Below are positions 41,001 through 51,009 of a stretch of DNA of 64,000 bases, one piece after another. The stretch covers positions 111,156,219-111,220,218 of the forward strand of contig OX457024.1 in assembly GCA_949752745.1 (NCBI GenBank), in the 5' to 3' direction. The notes beneath the pieces were generated by a model. That model did not search any database and was not told the origin of the DNA. It saw only the letters and a program-made list of their open reading frames with translations. Source of the DNA: Protula sp. h YS-2021 (lineage: Eukaryota > Annelida > Polychaeta > Sabellida > Serpulidae). Position 1 is the stretch's first letter; each line of letters starts with the position of its first letter. The translations under genes were made by a program, and so were the position numbers.

Positions 41001-44000
41001 GACCTCATCACTGGTGGTACTAAAAATCCCGAGCAGACGGTGACCCTGCCTCAGCCCTGGTGTGTTATGTACAGTTTTCTCCCATGCTCGAATCTTTAGA
41101 TTTACAGTAGATATGCAACGTGTTAAACCCTTGCTTTCCCTTTGTTTGTAGCCCCTCCCCCTTTTCTTTTTTATTTTTTATGTACGGGGTTTTATTTTTG
41201 CATGACCGACCAGTACATCATTTAAGGTGTAAGGATTCCAAGGACCAATTTTAACTTTTATATTTTGAAATTGTCCTAATTCTTCCTTTATTACACAAGA
41301 AATATGTATTTTTATGTTGATTTAAAGAGGTTTTTTTTTAAATTGAATGTGAAATATAATTTTTAGAATCTGTTTTCGGAAAAAAAACTTTGACAGTGTC
41401 CGCCTCGAGACTGGAAGATCGTGGGTTCAAACCCCGGTCGGGTCATACCTAAGACTTTAAAATTGGGACTCCTCCTTGCTACCCTGTGAGGCACTCCACA
41501 TGTAAGGGTTAGAAGGAGGGCTGGAATGCCCCATTTCAGTATAATGTGGCAGGGGGATCCCGATATGACCATAGCAGTTGAAAGGGATCTGAAGAACAAT
41601 ACAATACAAGAATCTGTGTTCGGAAAAAAAAACTTTGACAGTCTTCGTCAAATTTCAGTTTCTTTGCCTCCTGTCATTCATTGTGGTCCTTATACCTTAA
41701 ATGCGGCAGAGCAATGCCTCAAATCGCAGTAAAAAATGGAGACTTAAGGACATAATGCATATGTTGTTATTGAAAACGACTAGTTGCGCATCTATCTAAT
41801 CTAGGTACAATGATTGTTATTTTAAAGACAAGGTGAACAAAAGACCCACCGGCACCTACCGCACGGTATGGACGCACGCCCGACGCAAGCATGCCTTGAG
41901 GGATCATAGTCACCTCTATGTCGCCCTCGGAGGTGGGTTTTAGATTTCATGTAATGGTGTGCTTAGTTTGTTTCACACTTTTTATCGGTATTAAATTTAT
42001 TATATTCAGGGTTCATAGCGATCCTTGAAATCCTGGAAAATCCTGGAATTTTACCTCCAAATGTCCTTGAAAATCTTGGAATTTGACGTCTGGTTTTCGC
42101 TATGAACCCTGTATATAACTTTCTGGTTGAATAATTAATATGACATGTTTGCTGAAGTTCTGGTTTCGAAGAAAAGTAGTATATTTTGACAGTTAAATAT
42201 GTTTACCGGCGAAAAAAGTTCACTTGAAAACTGTAAGATCAGTTTTTTACAGACAAAAACATAAGTTGAAGTTATTTTTTTTTAATCAGAATTGATCACG
42301 CAAGCAAACGTTGAAACAACTTCAGACAGTGATGTTGTATTCATGGGGGAGGAAATCCCAGAGGTGAAGAAGGAGATAGTCCCCAAGACAGAAAAGGATT
42401 TTTTTGGCAAGTTTATGTCATGCACAGTTAAATATTTTGAAAACGCTCAAGACCGTTTTATGTGGATCCTATGAAGATGGAGGAATTTTTTTGTCAAGTT
42501 TCTATCATGTACACTTAAATATTTGGAAATCGCTCAAGACCGTTTTATGTGGACTCTACCAGAAACTTGAGAACTCATCTCCTTTTGACGTGCTTGCATT
42601 GAAAGTTGAGAGTCACAAAAGTTTAAAACTTGCATTAGAAATGTAATTGTAAGGACTTGTAAGGACTGGAAATAAGTGTCTTCTGTTATTTATTGTACAT
42701 AAACAGGCGTAACTTCACAGACAGGGCGGAAAACACGCGCCAGTGAAACGGTATCCCACGCGTCACCAAGCCCAGTTTCTACTAGTTGTAGTGCAATTGA
42801 AGTTGCTGCGAAAAGTGCTGAAAGCATACCCCAGGTGCCAGCTATTTCTGCTAGTCAAAGTGCAATTGAAGTTGCTGCGGAAAGTGCTGAAAGCGTACCC
42901 CAGGTGCCAGATATTCCTGTTAGTCAAATTGCAATTGAAGTTGCTGGGGAAAGTGTTGAAAGCGTACACCAGGTGCCAGCTATTCCTGCTAGTCAAAGTG
43001 CAATTGAAGTTGCTGCGGAAAGTGCTATAAGCGTACCCCAGGTGCCAGATATTCCTGTTAGTCAAAGTGCAATTGAAGTTGCTGCGGAAGGTGTTGAAAG
43101 CGTACACCAGGTGCCAGCTATCCCTGCTAGTCAAAGTGCAATTGAAGTTGCTGCGGAAAGTGTTGAAAGCGTACACCAGGTGCCAGATATTCTTCCTAGT
43201 CAAAGTGCAATTCGAGTTGCTGCGGAAAGTGCTGAAAGCGTACCCGAGGCGCCAGATGTTCCTGCTAGTCAAAGTGCAGTTAGAGTTGCTGCGGAAAGTG
43301 CTGAAAGCGTACCCCTGGCGCCAGATGTTCCTGTTAGTCAAAGTACAACTGAAGTTCCCCCTAGTGCATCTCAACCTGGTGTGCAAAGAAGTAAACCGAA
43401 ATGGATACCAGCGTTTAGATTCAGTACAAGCCCAACTGAAGAGGCGCCGATTGCCGCTGCTGTGGAAGACGTGTCAGAATTCAGTGTCATTCACATTCGA
43501 ACCGAACCTACACAAGGAAAAGTACTCGCAATAAAAGGAGACCCAGAGAAGAGCGGTGAATATGCAAACACTGCAGAACATCAAACGCGTGCCAGTGAAG
43601 CATCCAGACCCCAAACCGCCTTAAGTGAAGACCTGTTCCAGTCAGAGAGTAAGAACGCATTCAAGTAAATTTTAAGTAACGAAAGTATTGGTATTGCTTT
43701 TGGTGTCAAGTAAAGGTTTTTTTCTATAAAATATGGTGCCTGATTGAGTCTAAATACCAAAATATTATCTCCAAAATATGTTTGGCGAAACTGTATTTCA
43801 CTCAAAACATTGATAAAAATACAATTTCTGAATTAAAAACAGTTGGAGTGTAAGCGGTAAAGTAGTGTGACAGTCGAAATCAAACACTAATGACGGTAGT
43901 TAAATTATGTGACCAGTAACGCTTTCTAGATGCGTAAATCAAACTTGTGCACGAGTACAAATTTTTCTGCCTGTTATTATACAGGTGAAGAAGAACACAA

Positions 44001-47000
44001 GCCAAGTTTTAAAATAGAAGTCAGGGATTCGGACCTGGCAGGGACTCTACTTGGGGTTGCCAGTGCAGTGAAGCCGGGAGGGGTTCGATTTATCCATGGC
44101 TCGTCACCAGAAAGTACGTATGAATTGGATATTTTACCAGCATTTCTTCCTTTGTCTAAAAGGATTTGGGGAATTTAATTGTCATTTTTTTATTCCCCAC
44201 AGGGGGAATATATGTGATCGACCGCGGGTCGGTCTGTCGGTCTGTTATCAAGAGCTTGTCAACGCGATAACTTGCTGCAACTGCTGCAAGTATTTTACTG
44301 AAACTTGGTATGTGGCTTCTGTGGGAACAAACACAGATCGATATTGTAAATGGGCCAGGTTCGTCCAAGGAAAATGGACCAGCTGGACTTAGAAAATTTC
44401 AGTTCTTGATTGCCTATTGATAGCCGTGTTTAACTGGTGGGTGGGGGGAGGGTTGTGGGGTATGTGTGGGCTATGCACACTGCTCCAGTTAATTTTGTGA
44501 TGATTTCTATGTTGTTTTTGTGTTATTTCGGACCCTTATAGGACTGGAATTAATGAACTTAATGTTTAAGAAATGTTTATAATCCGGATAATTTTTTTGT
44601 ATGATCAGAGAACGATAAAACTAACACCATTATTTTATTGTTGTCTTGCTTCTAGGTGCTGCAGATATTACATCAGGTAAAAGAAAAGAAAATGTCGGCG
44701 TTTTATTTGAAGTTCCAAAAACAAGTCCACAAGCAGTTACTGGAGGCGCAGCCACCGTCGAAAAGCTTGAAACCGGTGCCAATTCAACGAAACCCATGCC
44801 TCTCTTCCTTGTTCAGCGTGAGTATTGCTTAAATGTTGCTATTTCAGTTATCTAAAAGTTAGTGCGTCTTGGTTTCATATTCGGGGGAATGGTATTCCTA
44901 CACACGAAGGGTTTACGTTTGTTGTAAATGTGTACTTGGGGTTTTGTGTGTGAGTGCATGGATATTTCCTTAATGTATTTAATGTTCTTTATTATATGGC
45001 TGAAGGTCTGTAATTAAAAAAAAAAAAAAAAAAACAAACAACAACTCTCCAGTTTAATGCAGTTCTGTCTACAGAACTGAACATTTGGCCATTTTTAACG
45101 TCTGGGTATTTTAACTTTCTTGAGAAATTAGTTTCATCAGTAGGAAATGGTGATAGTAACACTATTGAGAGTCGTATTTGCTGGATAATTGTGCTTCATA
45201 GCTGAAAAAACGATGCATAGTCTATCTCGTTTTAGACCCCAACCTGGTGAACCCGAAAGGGTCTACAGTATTGACCTCTGTCTCTTTCCGTCCGTCCGTC
45301 CGTTCGATCTTTGTACGCGCTATATCTCTGGCACCGTTCAACCGATTTTAATTTCCTTTTGCACACAGAAAGACCAAGTAGTGGAGCTGTGCGACGAAGC
45401 GTTGTTTTTGGATTTCTCGAAAAATTACAAAAAATGCGGAAATTTTGAAATTTTTTTGCGCTTGACACTGATTATTGTGTCCGGTTTGGGTCTGCGCCTT
45501 CGACGATGGCTTATCTAATTTTTTTGTTTTTTTTTCTTTTTCTTTTCATCAGAATATGGGGGCGAAGAACTGGTGCAAATTGATGAAAGTCGCAAACGTA
45601 AACTTGACGCAAGAACACCATATATAACATCTATAACACGTTTACCAGGTGCAAGTGCAAGTGCAAGTGTTGCTTTCGACGCTGCTACCAGTGCTGAAGA
45701 ATCAGTTCCAAGTACTACTTGGCCATCCCCTATAGGTACAATTGTACAAACCCAAACACTCCACCCTGAAATTTTGACAACACCTGCCGTTGAGGTGCAA
45801 TCGATCCAACAAGTAGAATGTGTCCCCGGGCAACCACAGCAACTCATAAGTTTAGAGCCACATTTAGAGGATCCCGCTTTTTCTGATCCTGAAGTGATCG
45901 GCCCATCCGATATCGAACTCCCTGAAAGTGTAATGAGTTCAATAAGCCGACAACTTTCACGACACGAATTAATAGGCACCACTCGCAAACCAAGAAAAAC
46001 AATACGCAAGACCAGAAAAGCCGTGGTATACACAGATTCGTCAAGCGACGACCATGGGCAAGAAGATCCCGATTATGATATTTCAGAATCCGAGGTCACC
46101 TCTCCTGCACCCACCACAATTCTAAAGAGAAAAAGGCGCCGCCACTCTTCTGAACGCAACTTAACTCCACGGAAAAAATCGTCCCCTCCCACTCATTCCG
46201 GACCTAGCACAAGTAAAAAGAAAAAGGTACAAAAAACAACAAGGACACGCAAAACCAAAACCAAAAAGAAACTACAGGTCGACACAGAATCATCCAGTGA
46301 GAAAGAACAGGCTCCAGAAGTATTGCCTACATCCATTGCTGGTGCGACAGAAGAGACAGATACACAGCAGGAAACACAAGAAGAGCTTCCAAATTTGGAA
46401 AATGTTAAGACCGCCAAAAGAGTTCATGTTTGCTTCCTTTGCCACAAACCCTACCCAAAACTGGCCAGGCACTTTAAACAGAAGCACAAGAATGATACCG
46501 AAGTGAAAGCCATACTTTCTTTGCCAAAGGATACTCGAAACGAAAGACTTAACCGCCGGCGATTGTGGCAAGCACTGAAAGCGAAGGGAGATTTTTGGTA
46601 CAACGTAAAGGCAAAAAAGATGGGAATAAAGAAGATCATAGAGAAATATAACAACCCCCATGGAAGAAAGAAAGGTGCAAAAGAGAAAGTACTTTTACCT
46701 TGCTTGTACTGCAGTGCGATGTTAAGTCAGGAGTACCTGTGGAAACACCAATTAAATTGTATATTAAACCCAAACAAGGAGGCTCAACAATCCAAAGAAA
46801 TGGCACGCCCCAAAAATGGGGTTCAAGTAGCCAGAGAAAGGTTTATGGCAAGCCAAACCGATTTGAAAGCCGGTAAAAGAATTTTATCAAAAATGCGTCA
46901 AGACGAAGTATACAACGTCATTATTGAAGATTTCCTTCTCATGATTTTTTTCGAGCATCGTTGCAAGAAGTATTGTTTCCTTGAAATTAACGACAACAGA

Positions 47001-49975
47001 GTTTCACAACATACACGAGAGCTTGCTAAATTTCTGATGACCTGCAGACAACATTTTCCGGAACAGCTGAAAGACTTCTTGTCCATCCTCAATCCAGCGA
47101 ATTTTGATATTTTTATGAGATGCGTCAGGGTCCACTTTCAAACCGAGGACGCGACCCACATGAGAACCCCCTCCGTGGTGTTGAAGTTAGGCCACTACAT
47201 CAAAGATGTGGCTTCTGCGTATACTAACCATCTGTACAAAACCGGTGAATTTGAAAAAGTGCAAAAAGTTGCAGCCTTCTCAAAGTTGATGGAGAAAGAG
47301 TACACCTTCGAAAGCAGTAAGGCGTTGTTCATTTTGAAGAAAAGAAGATTCAACAAAGATAAAATAATGCCTCTATTCAAGGATATCGAGACAGTTATGA
47401 CACACATAGACAACAAATTACAAGCGCTGACAGGAAAGGAAGGAGAAGATGCTTATGTGCAATCGACCAAGTACAACATGTGTAAAATCATTATGTTTAA
47501 TAGGAAAAGAAGCGGAGAAGTGGAGCGCATGCAGCTGCAAATGTTAATGGACGGTCTAGGAAGCACAGGTCAAGCTGACCAAGAGGTGATGGACAGCCTC
47601 GATGAATATGAAAAATTCCTATCAACAAGAGTTAGACGCGTGGAATTCCTGGGAAAGCGAGCTCGAAAAGTGGCGATTTTATTAACGAGTTCAATGCAGA
47701 AAAGCTTGCTAGAAATGTTGGAACTGCGGTCAAAGTACGTCGATGCCGAATGCACTTTCGTTTTTGCTAGGCCTGGTAACTGCAACACCCCGCAAGTAGG
47801 CCACAAGTTTATGAAAGAGGTAGCAGCGGAAGCAGGCGTAACCAACGTAGATGCATTCCGATCGACATGTCTGCGAAAGCATTGCGCAACTATGAGTCAA
47901 GTCTTGGCTGTAGGGGAATTTCAACAAGATATTCTGGCAGAATTTATGGGACATGACCTCAATATTCATCGAGACTACTACAGATTGCCCGTTTCAAATG
48001 AGAAATGTAAAGTCCTGCAGATACTTATGGCCATAAACAGAAAGCCTCGAGATATGTTTAACAACAGGAGTTACACAGAAATGAGAGAAGACCCAACGTT
48101 TGGAGAAGTTGTTATTATAGAATCAGGTAAGTGAATCGAGCGAAGTTGGACAGTAAATAAAAACTTCAGTAAAACGTAAGTAAACGAATCAGGTGAAATG
48201 GGACAGTAAAAAATGTACAAGTACCAGAGAAGCGCAAGTCAGTAAATGAATCGGGCGAAATGGAACAGGCTTTGCTGTCAGATGTAACATTCAGTAGAAA
48301 GGAAAAACCAGAAAATTAAAGAACAATATGTTTCAAAGGTCTGGTTTTATGGTAATTTTAAAACAGAGTCGGAAGATGAGGAGTGTCAAGAGCCGGAAGA
48401 TGAAGCTGCTACTTCAAGTGTGCCAACAGCTACCAAAAAACGGAGAAAACCTAAATTTGAGTGTCACTCGGATTCTGACGATGGTAAGCTTTAACTTATG
48501 ACTTTGACCTGTCTGTCCGTCAGCACAGTGCTCAGTAATTTCTTTTATGTCGTAACTATTCTGTCACCAAGAGTTTGAGTTCACGGTGAATTCCGTTCAT
48601 TTCTGCAGTAAAAAAATGCTTCGAAAACGTCACGCGTTTCTTTATCGGGTTCATGTATGGCTTTCACAAATTTCACCCACTGTGCTCCTGGTGGTTCAAT
48701 CCAGTTATGTCAGACAGTTTCATACATTAATTATTAACTTTTTAAAAGGAATATAAATCATGTGTGGATCAAGTGGGTTAATTATTTACTGTTAAACATA
48801 GGTCGAGAATGAAAGGTATTGTAAGTTTTTCAATTTTTTAATGCTACTAGTACTATGTTGCATTCAACTGAATAATAAGTATAACGTTTAAATTACAATG
48901 TGCATACACTGTTTAGTTTGCTGGGACTCCATATAATTCAATTAATTTTGCAGAAAAAAGCCGGAGTAGACGTTTGGATTTGTCTGACCTTGAAATCGCT
49001 GCGATAAAAGACAAGTTCCACACCGATATCAAGCAGTGCTCCTTGCCATCAATGGAAGTCATCATGGAGAAAATTGGAGAGTCGGAAGTATTAACAGTTA
49101 CTGCTCCAGACGATGTCGAAAAATGCTTGACGAATTTGATAAAAGAAAGAAGCTTGAAGATCAAATCGGAAAAGCACAGCAAAAAGCACAAAGTGAAAAG
49201 GCGCCGAGAAGATCCAGAAAGCGAGGCCGAACAACCACGTCGTCGAGCTCAATGTTAATACATAAAGCAATTATTACACTTGAAACAGTGTAATCTATAA
49301 CTTTTAAATCAGACCTTTGCATAAAATGGGGATTTAGCTCTATATTAATTGCAAGTAGATGTGTCCCTGGAGTGTGTGTTATTTTAAAGCTATTGATTCA
49401 ATGTACGAAGTTTCATTATTTTTTCCGCAAAAGGGGGGAGGGGAATATGTGCGATCGACCGTGTGTCGGTCTGTTGGTCGGTCGGTCTGTCGGTATGTCA
49501 TCAACAACTTGTTAACACGATAATTTAAAAAGTGCTGCAAGGATTTTACTGAAAATTGATATGTGGCTTCTATTGGAACAGACCTAGATTAGTATTGTAA
49601 ATGGGCCAGATTCGTGCAAGGAAAATGGACTAGCTGGACTTAGAAAATTTCAGCTCTTGATTGACTGTTGATGGTCGTGTGTAACTGGTGTGGGGAGGAG
49701 GGCTGTGGGGAATATGTGGGCTATGCACACTGCTCTAGTTTTATTATGAATTGAAGGCTTATGTTTTTTTAACTTTTAAAGGTCAGAAACGCATGTGGAC
49801 GCAAAAAGAAGTAGCCGTCATAGAGAGAGGGGCTACACCCGGAAAACTAGAAATAGACAAAGTATTAGCAGTGGAACGAGACTTAAAACACAGGGACTTT
49901 GTGACTGTCAAATCACATATCGTCAACAAAATTAAAGCAAACAAAAGGAAAGAACTGAAGATGTTTCGAAAGTAA
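38050..49975 (+). CDS. Multi-exon zinc-finger / tyrosine-recombinase-like protein gene
   Basis: Deduced exons: untranslated exon ending at 38378; 39889-~39987 (ATG, MPKKKGFKRQ); 41828-41932; 42290-42406; 42707-43648; 43985-44113; 44656-44817; 45553-48126; 48367-48483; 48954-~49248; 49782-49975 (TAA). From the 41828 exon onward every join I can resolve is phase 1 and in frame. The product is about 1,580 residues: a SUMO-interacting-like patch (DSDVVFMGEE), a 23-residue repeat region, basic disordered stretches, two zinc fingers, a tyrosine-recombinase core and a C-terminal Myb-like module. The family occurs in fish and invertebrates as multicopy, uncharacterised loci, probably nuclear. Whether it is a host gene or an element's recombinase is unknown. 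Not resolved: the junction between the 39889 and 41828 exons (phases do not match directly) and the donor near 49248. Confidence 0.8.
38986..39136. mobile_element. MITE, hAT-like ends, copy 1
   Basis: Begins cagggttcgcg and ends in the near-inverted cgcaaaccctg. It is flanked by gtgtgtgt on both sides (8 bp, though inside a GT-rich context). It lies in the intron after the untranslated exon. Its sequence is the reverse complement of copy 2 at 39602-39725. Confidence 0.75.
39602..39725. mobile_element. MITE, hAT-like ends, copy 2 (inverted)
   Basis: Starts cagggttcgcg and ends cgcgaaccctg; flanked by ctatt on both sides. It is inverted relative to copy 1, 466 bp away in the same intron. Confidence 0.75.
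40618..41039. mobile_element. MITE-like element with long imperfect inverted ends
   Basis: The left end cgtctgctcgggacc and an inner part ending gtggcactgagga recur inverted at the right end (ctcagtgcc through cccgagcagacg at 41039). The ends match over about 55 bp with gaps. C-rich runs fill the middle. No target duplication was identified. Confidence 0.6.
41403..41608 (+). mobile_element. tRNA-derived SINE, copy 1
   Basis: A head with a pol III B box (gtgggttcaaaccccgg) and a conserved body reading tgccccatttcagtataatg, tggcagggggatcccg, then a (caata) tail. The direct repeat on both sides is about 38 bp (41365-41402 and 41609-41647, starting agaatctg), unusually long. It is nearly identical in body to the copy at 58136. 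Confidence 0.88.
41828..41932 (+). CDS. Short coding exon of the recombinase-like gene
   Basis: It stands out by being GC-richer than its surroundings. It lies between an AAAG acceptor and a GAG/GTGGGT donor and reads KVNKRPTGTYRTVWTHARRK then HALRDHSHLYVALGG. Phase 1 on both sides fits the 42290 exon exactly. I recognise no domain; the Arg/Lys/His content suggests nucleic-acid contact. Confidence 0.65.
42007..42111. mobile_element. Short MITE with cagggttcatagcga ends
   Basis: About 105 bp, with near-perfect inverted ends of about 15 bp (cagggttcatagcga and its complement). It is related in its first bases to the MITEs at 38986 and 39602, but has a different interior (repeated tccttgaaa/tcctggaa words). 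Confidence 0.75.
42707..43648 (+). CDS. Exon encoding eight to nine 23-residue repeats
   Basis: A 314-codon exon (CAG acceptor, donor GTAAGA at 43649). Its first two thirds are 69-bp tandem repeats encoding SQSAIEVAAESAESVPQVP with variants, in two alternating forms (PxIPAS and PDIPVS). The rest is low-complexity and charged. The repeat is probably an extended, disordered linker. Because 69 is a multiple of three, one other plus frame and a 207-codon minus frame are also open; these are shadows. Phase supports ending at 43648 rather than at the TAA at 43666. Confidence 0.8.
44195..44500 (+). repeat. Intronic repeat, copy 1
   Basis: About 300 bp starting near cagggggaatatatgtgatc and ending ggctatgcacactgctc. 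A second copy, in the same orientation, is at 49434-49735 in another intron of the same gene. Both contain ggtcggtctgt runs. Confidence 0.85.
45235..45510. repeat. Simple-repeat-rich element with (cgtc)n core
   Basis: Contains ccgtccgtccgtccg, then cgctatatctctggcaccg. Related wording recurs at 50355-50815. It lies in the intron just before the large exon. Confidence 0.55.
45553..48126 (+). CDS. Large exon: zinc fingers and tyrosine-recombinase core
   Basis: 858 codons between a CAG acceptor and a G/GTAAGT donor. Residues are numbered from the GTG codon at 45573. About 1-270 are disordered and Ser/Thr-rich with basic nuclear-localisation-like runs. A C2H2 finger follows (C287, C290, H300, H305), then a CCHC finger (C377, C380, H392, C396), then a helical core-binding region (about 425-620). 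The catalytic region has box I NRKRSGEV (R646) and box II CLRKHCAT (R768, H770), then MGHDLNIHRDYYR (H794, Tyr 802 or 803 as likely nucleophile). The first His of the classical HxxR is Thr here; the other key residues are present, so activity is possible but unproven. All of it is open with no damage. Confidence 0.88.
49434..49735 (+). repeat. Intronic repeat, copy 2
   Basis: Homologous over its whole length to 44195-44500, in the intron before the terminal exon of the recombinase-like gene. Confidence 0.85.
49782..49975 (+). CDS. Terminal exon: Myb-like C-terminal module
   Basis: It opens after an AAAG acceptor in phase 1 and reads QKRMWTQKEVAVIERG, then LAVERDLKHRDFVTVKSHIV, ending in a lysine-rich tail and TAA. 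The spaced Trp and hydrophobic pattern resembles a Myb/SANT-type helix set at the C terminus of other members of this family. No canonical AATAAA was found close behind the stop. Confidence 0.75.
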
Positions 49976-50354
49976 CATTTCACGCGTCTTAACAAGGTTG
50001 CAACTCACCGGTTCAATATACTTTTACTTGGCAGAAATCGCATGCACATAATTTGTAAATTAATTTGATTTTTCCTCTTTTATACAAAACCTTATTGTAA
50101 ATAGAAAAAGAAACGGTTTTAAAAGGTCAATGCGATTTCTGTTAAGAAAAAAATATATTTCAAAAAATTCCAGAATTGTGAGAAATTGACTTTTTTGTGG
50201 GTTCACTTTCAATGTATTAACTTGTAGTATTCGATGTGTTCGACTTGTATAAAAACACTGCAATGTTTGGTGTGTGAACATTATTTTTGGTACACATTTC
50301 CAGTCTTTTTAGGTTCAAGTAACTGAACGCGATTGATTCTTGATATTGCCTTTT

Positions 50355-50815
50355 TAGCCCTCGGCCAATATTTGCTGAAGGCTATTGCTATCGGTCTGTC
50401 TGCCCGTCCGTCTGTCCTTTTTTCTGTCTGGGCGATATTTCAAAAGCTATTCATCGGATCTTCACCAAACCGTACAAGAAAAAAGTATGTATAGTGTAGA
50501 TGTGCAACGGAGGTGGGGGAGGGGTTCAGTTTGCCACTTGTACGTCCATCTGTCCGTCCGTCGCACTTTAAACTTTTTTTGTTCGGGCGATTTCTAAAAA
50601 TCTATTCATCGAATCTTCACCAAACCTTACAAGAAAAAAGTATGTATAGTGTAGATGTGCAACGGAGGTGGGGGAGGGGTTCAGTTTGTCATTTGTACGT
50701 CCGTTTGTCCGTATGTCGCACTTTAAAACTTTTTGTTGTCCGTGCGGTATCTCAAAGAGGTAAATTGCCCACAGTGATGTTACTGCTATTGGCTGAGGGC
50801 TCTGCATGTCCGATG
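50355..50815. repeat. Two tandem units of about 185 bp with gtccgtctgtcc cores
   Basis: The phrase gtatgtatagtgtagatgtg is repeated at about 50484 and 50638 with matching flanks (attcatcg, ttcaccaaacc). It is non-coding, downstream of the recombinase-like gene. Confidence 0.8.
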
Positions 50816-51009
50816 CCTATGTTTAAATTGAGTAACAAAATAAAAAAAAGATTTTAGCAGTGTGTACCAAAAATTGTTTTTATAAACACATACCTCATTC
50901 GCAAGTGGCACCCAAATGTTTAAAATAGTCAACATGTTGCGAAGATCGGAATTTAGAACCGTGGTGAAACTGGATTTTACAGGCATTGGCAATAGGTGTC
51001 TCGTTTTAA

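Noticed and set aside
41660..41728. Additional exon of the recombinase-like gene (TTTCAG acceptor, CA/GTAAAA donor)
   Set aside because: Its open frame enters in phase 1 but leaves in phase 2, which does not fit the 41828 exon, and it overlaps no recognisable domain.
42763..43386. 207-codon minus-strand frame
   Set aside because: It is the antisense of the 69-bp repeats in a coding exon; the plus frame has proper splice sites and joins its neighbours in phase.
43649..43668. Stop codon ending the gene at 43666
   Set aside because: The GTAAGA donor at 43649 gives the phase needed by the 43985 exon, and the recombinase core follows in frame downstream.
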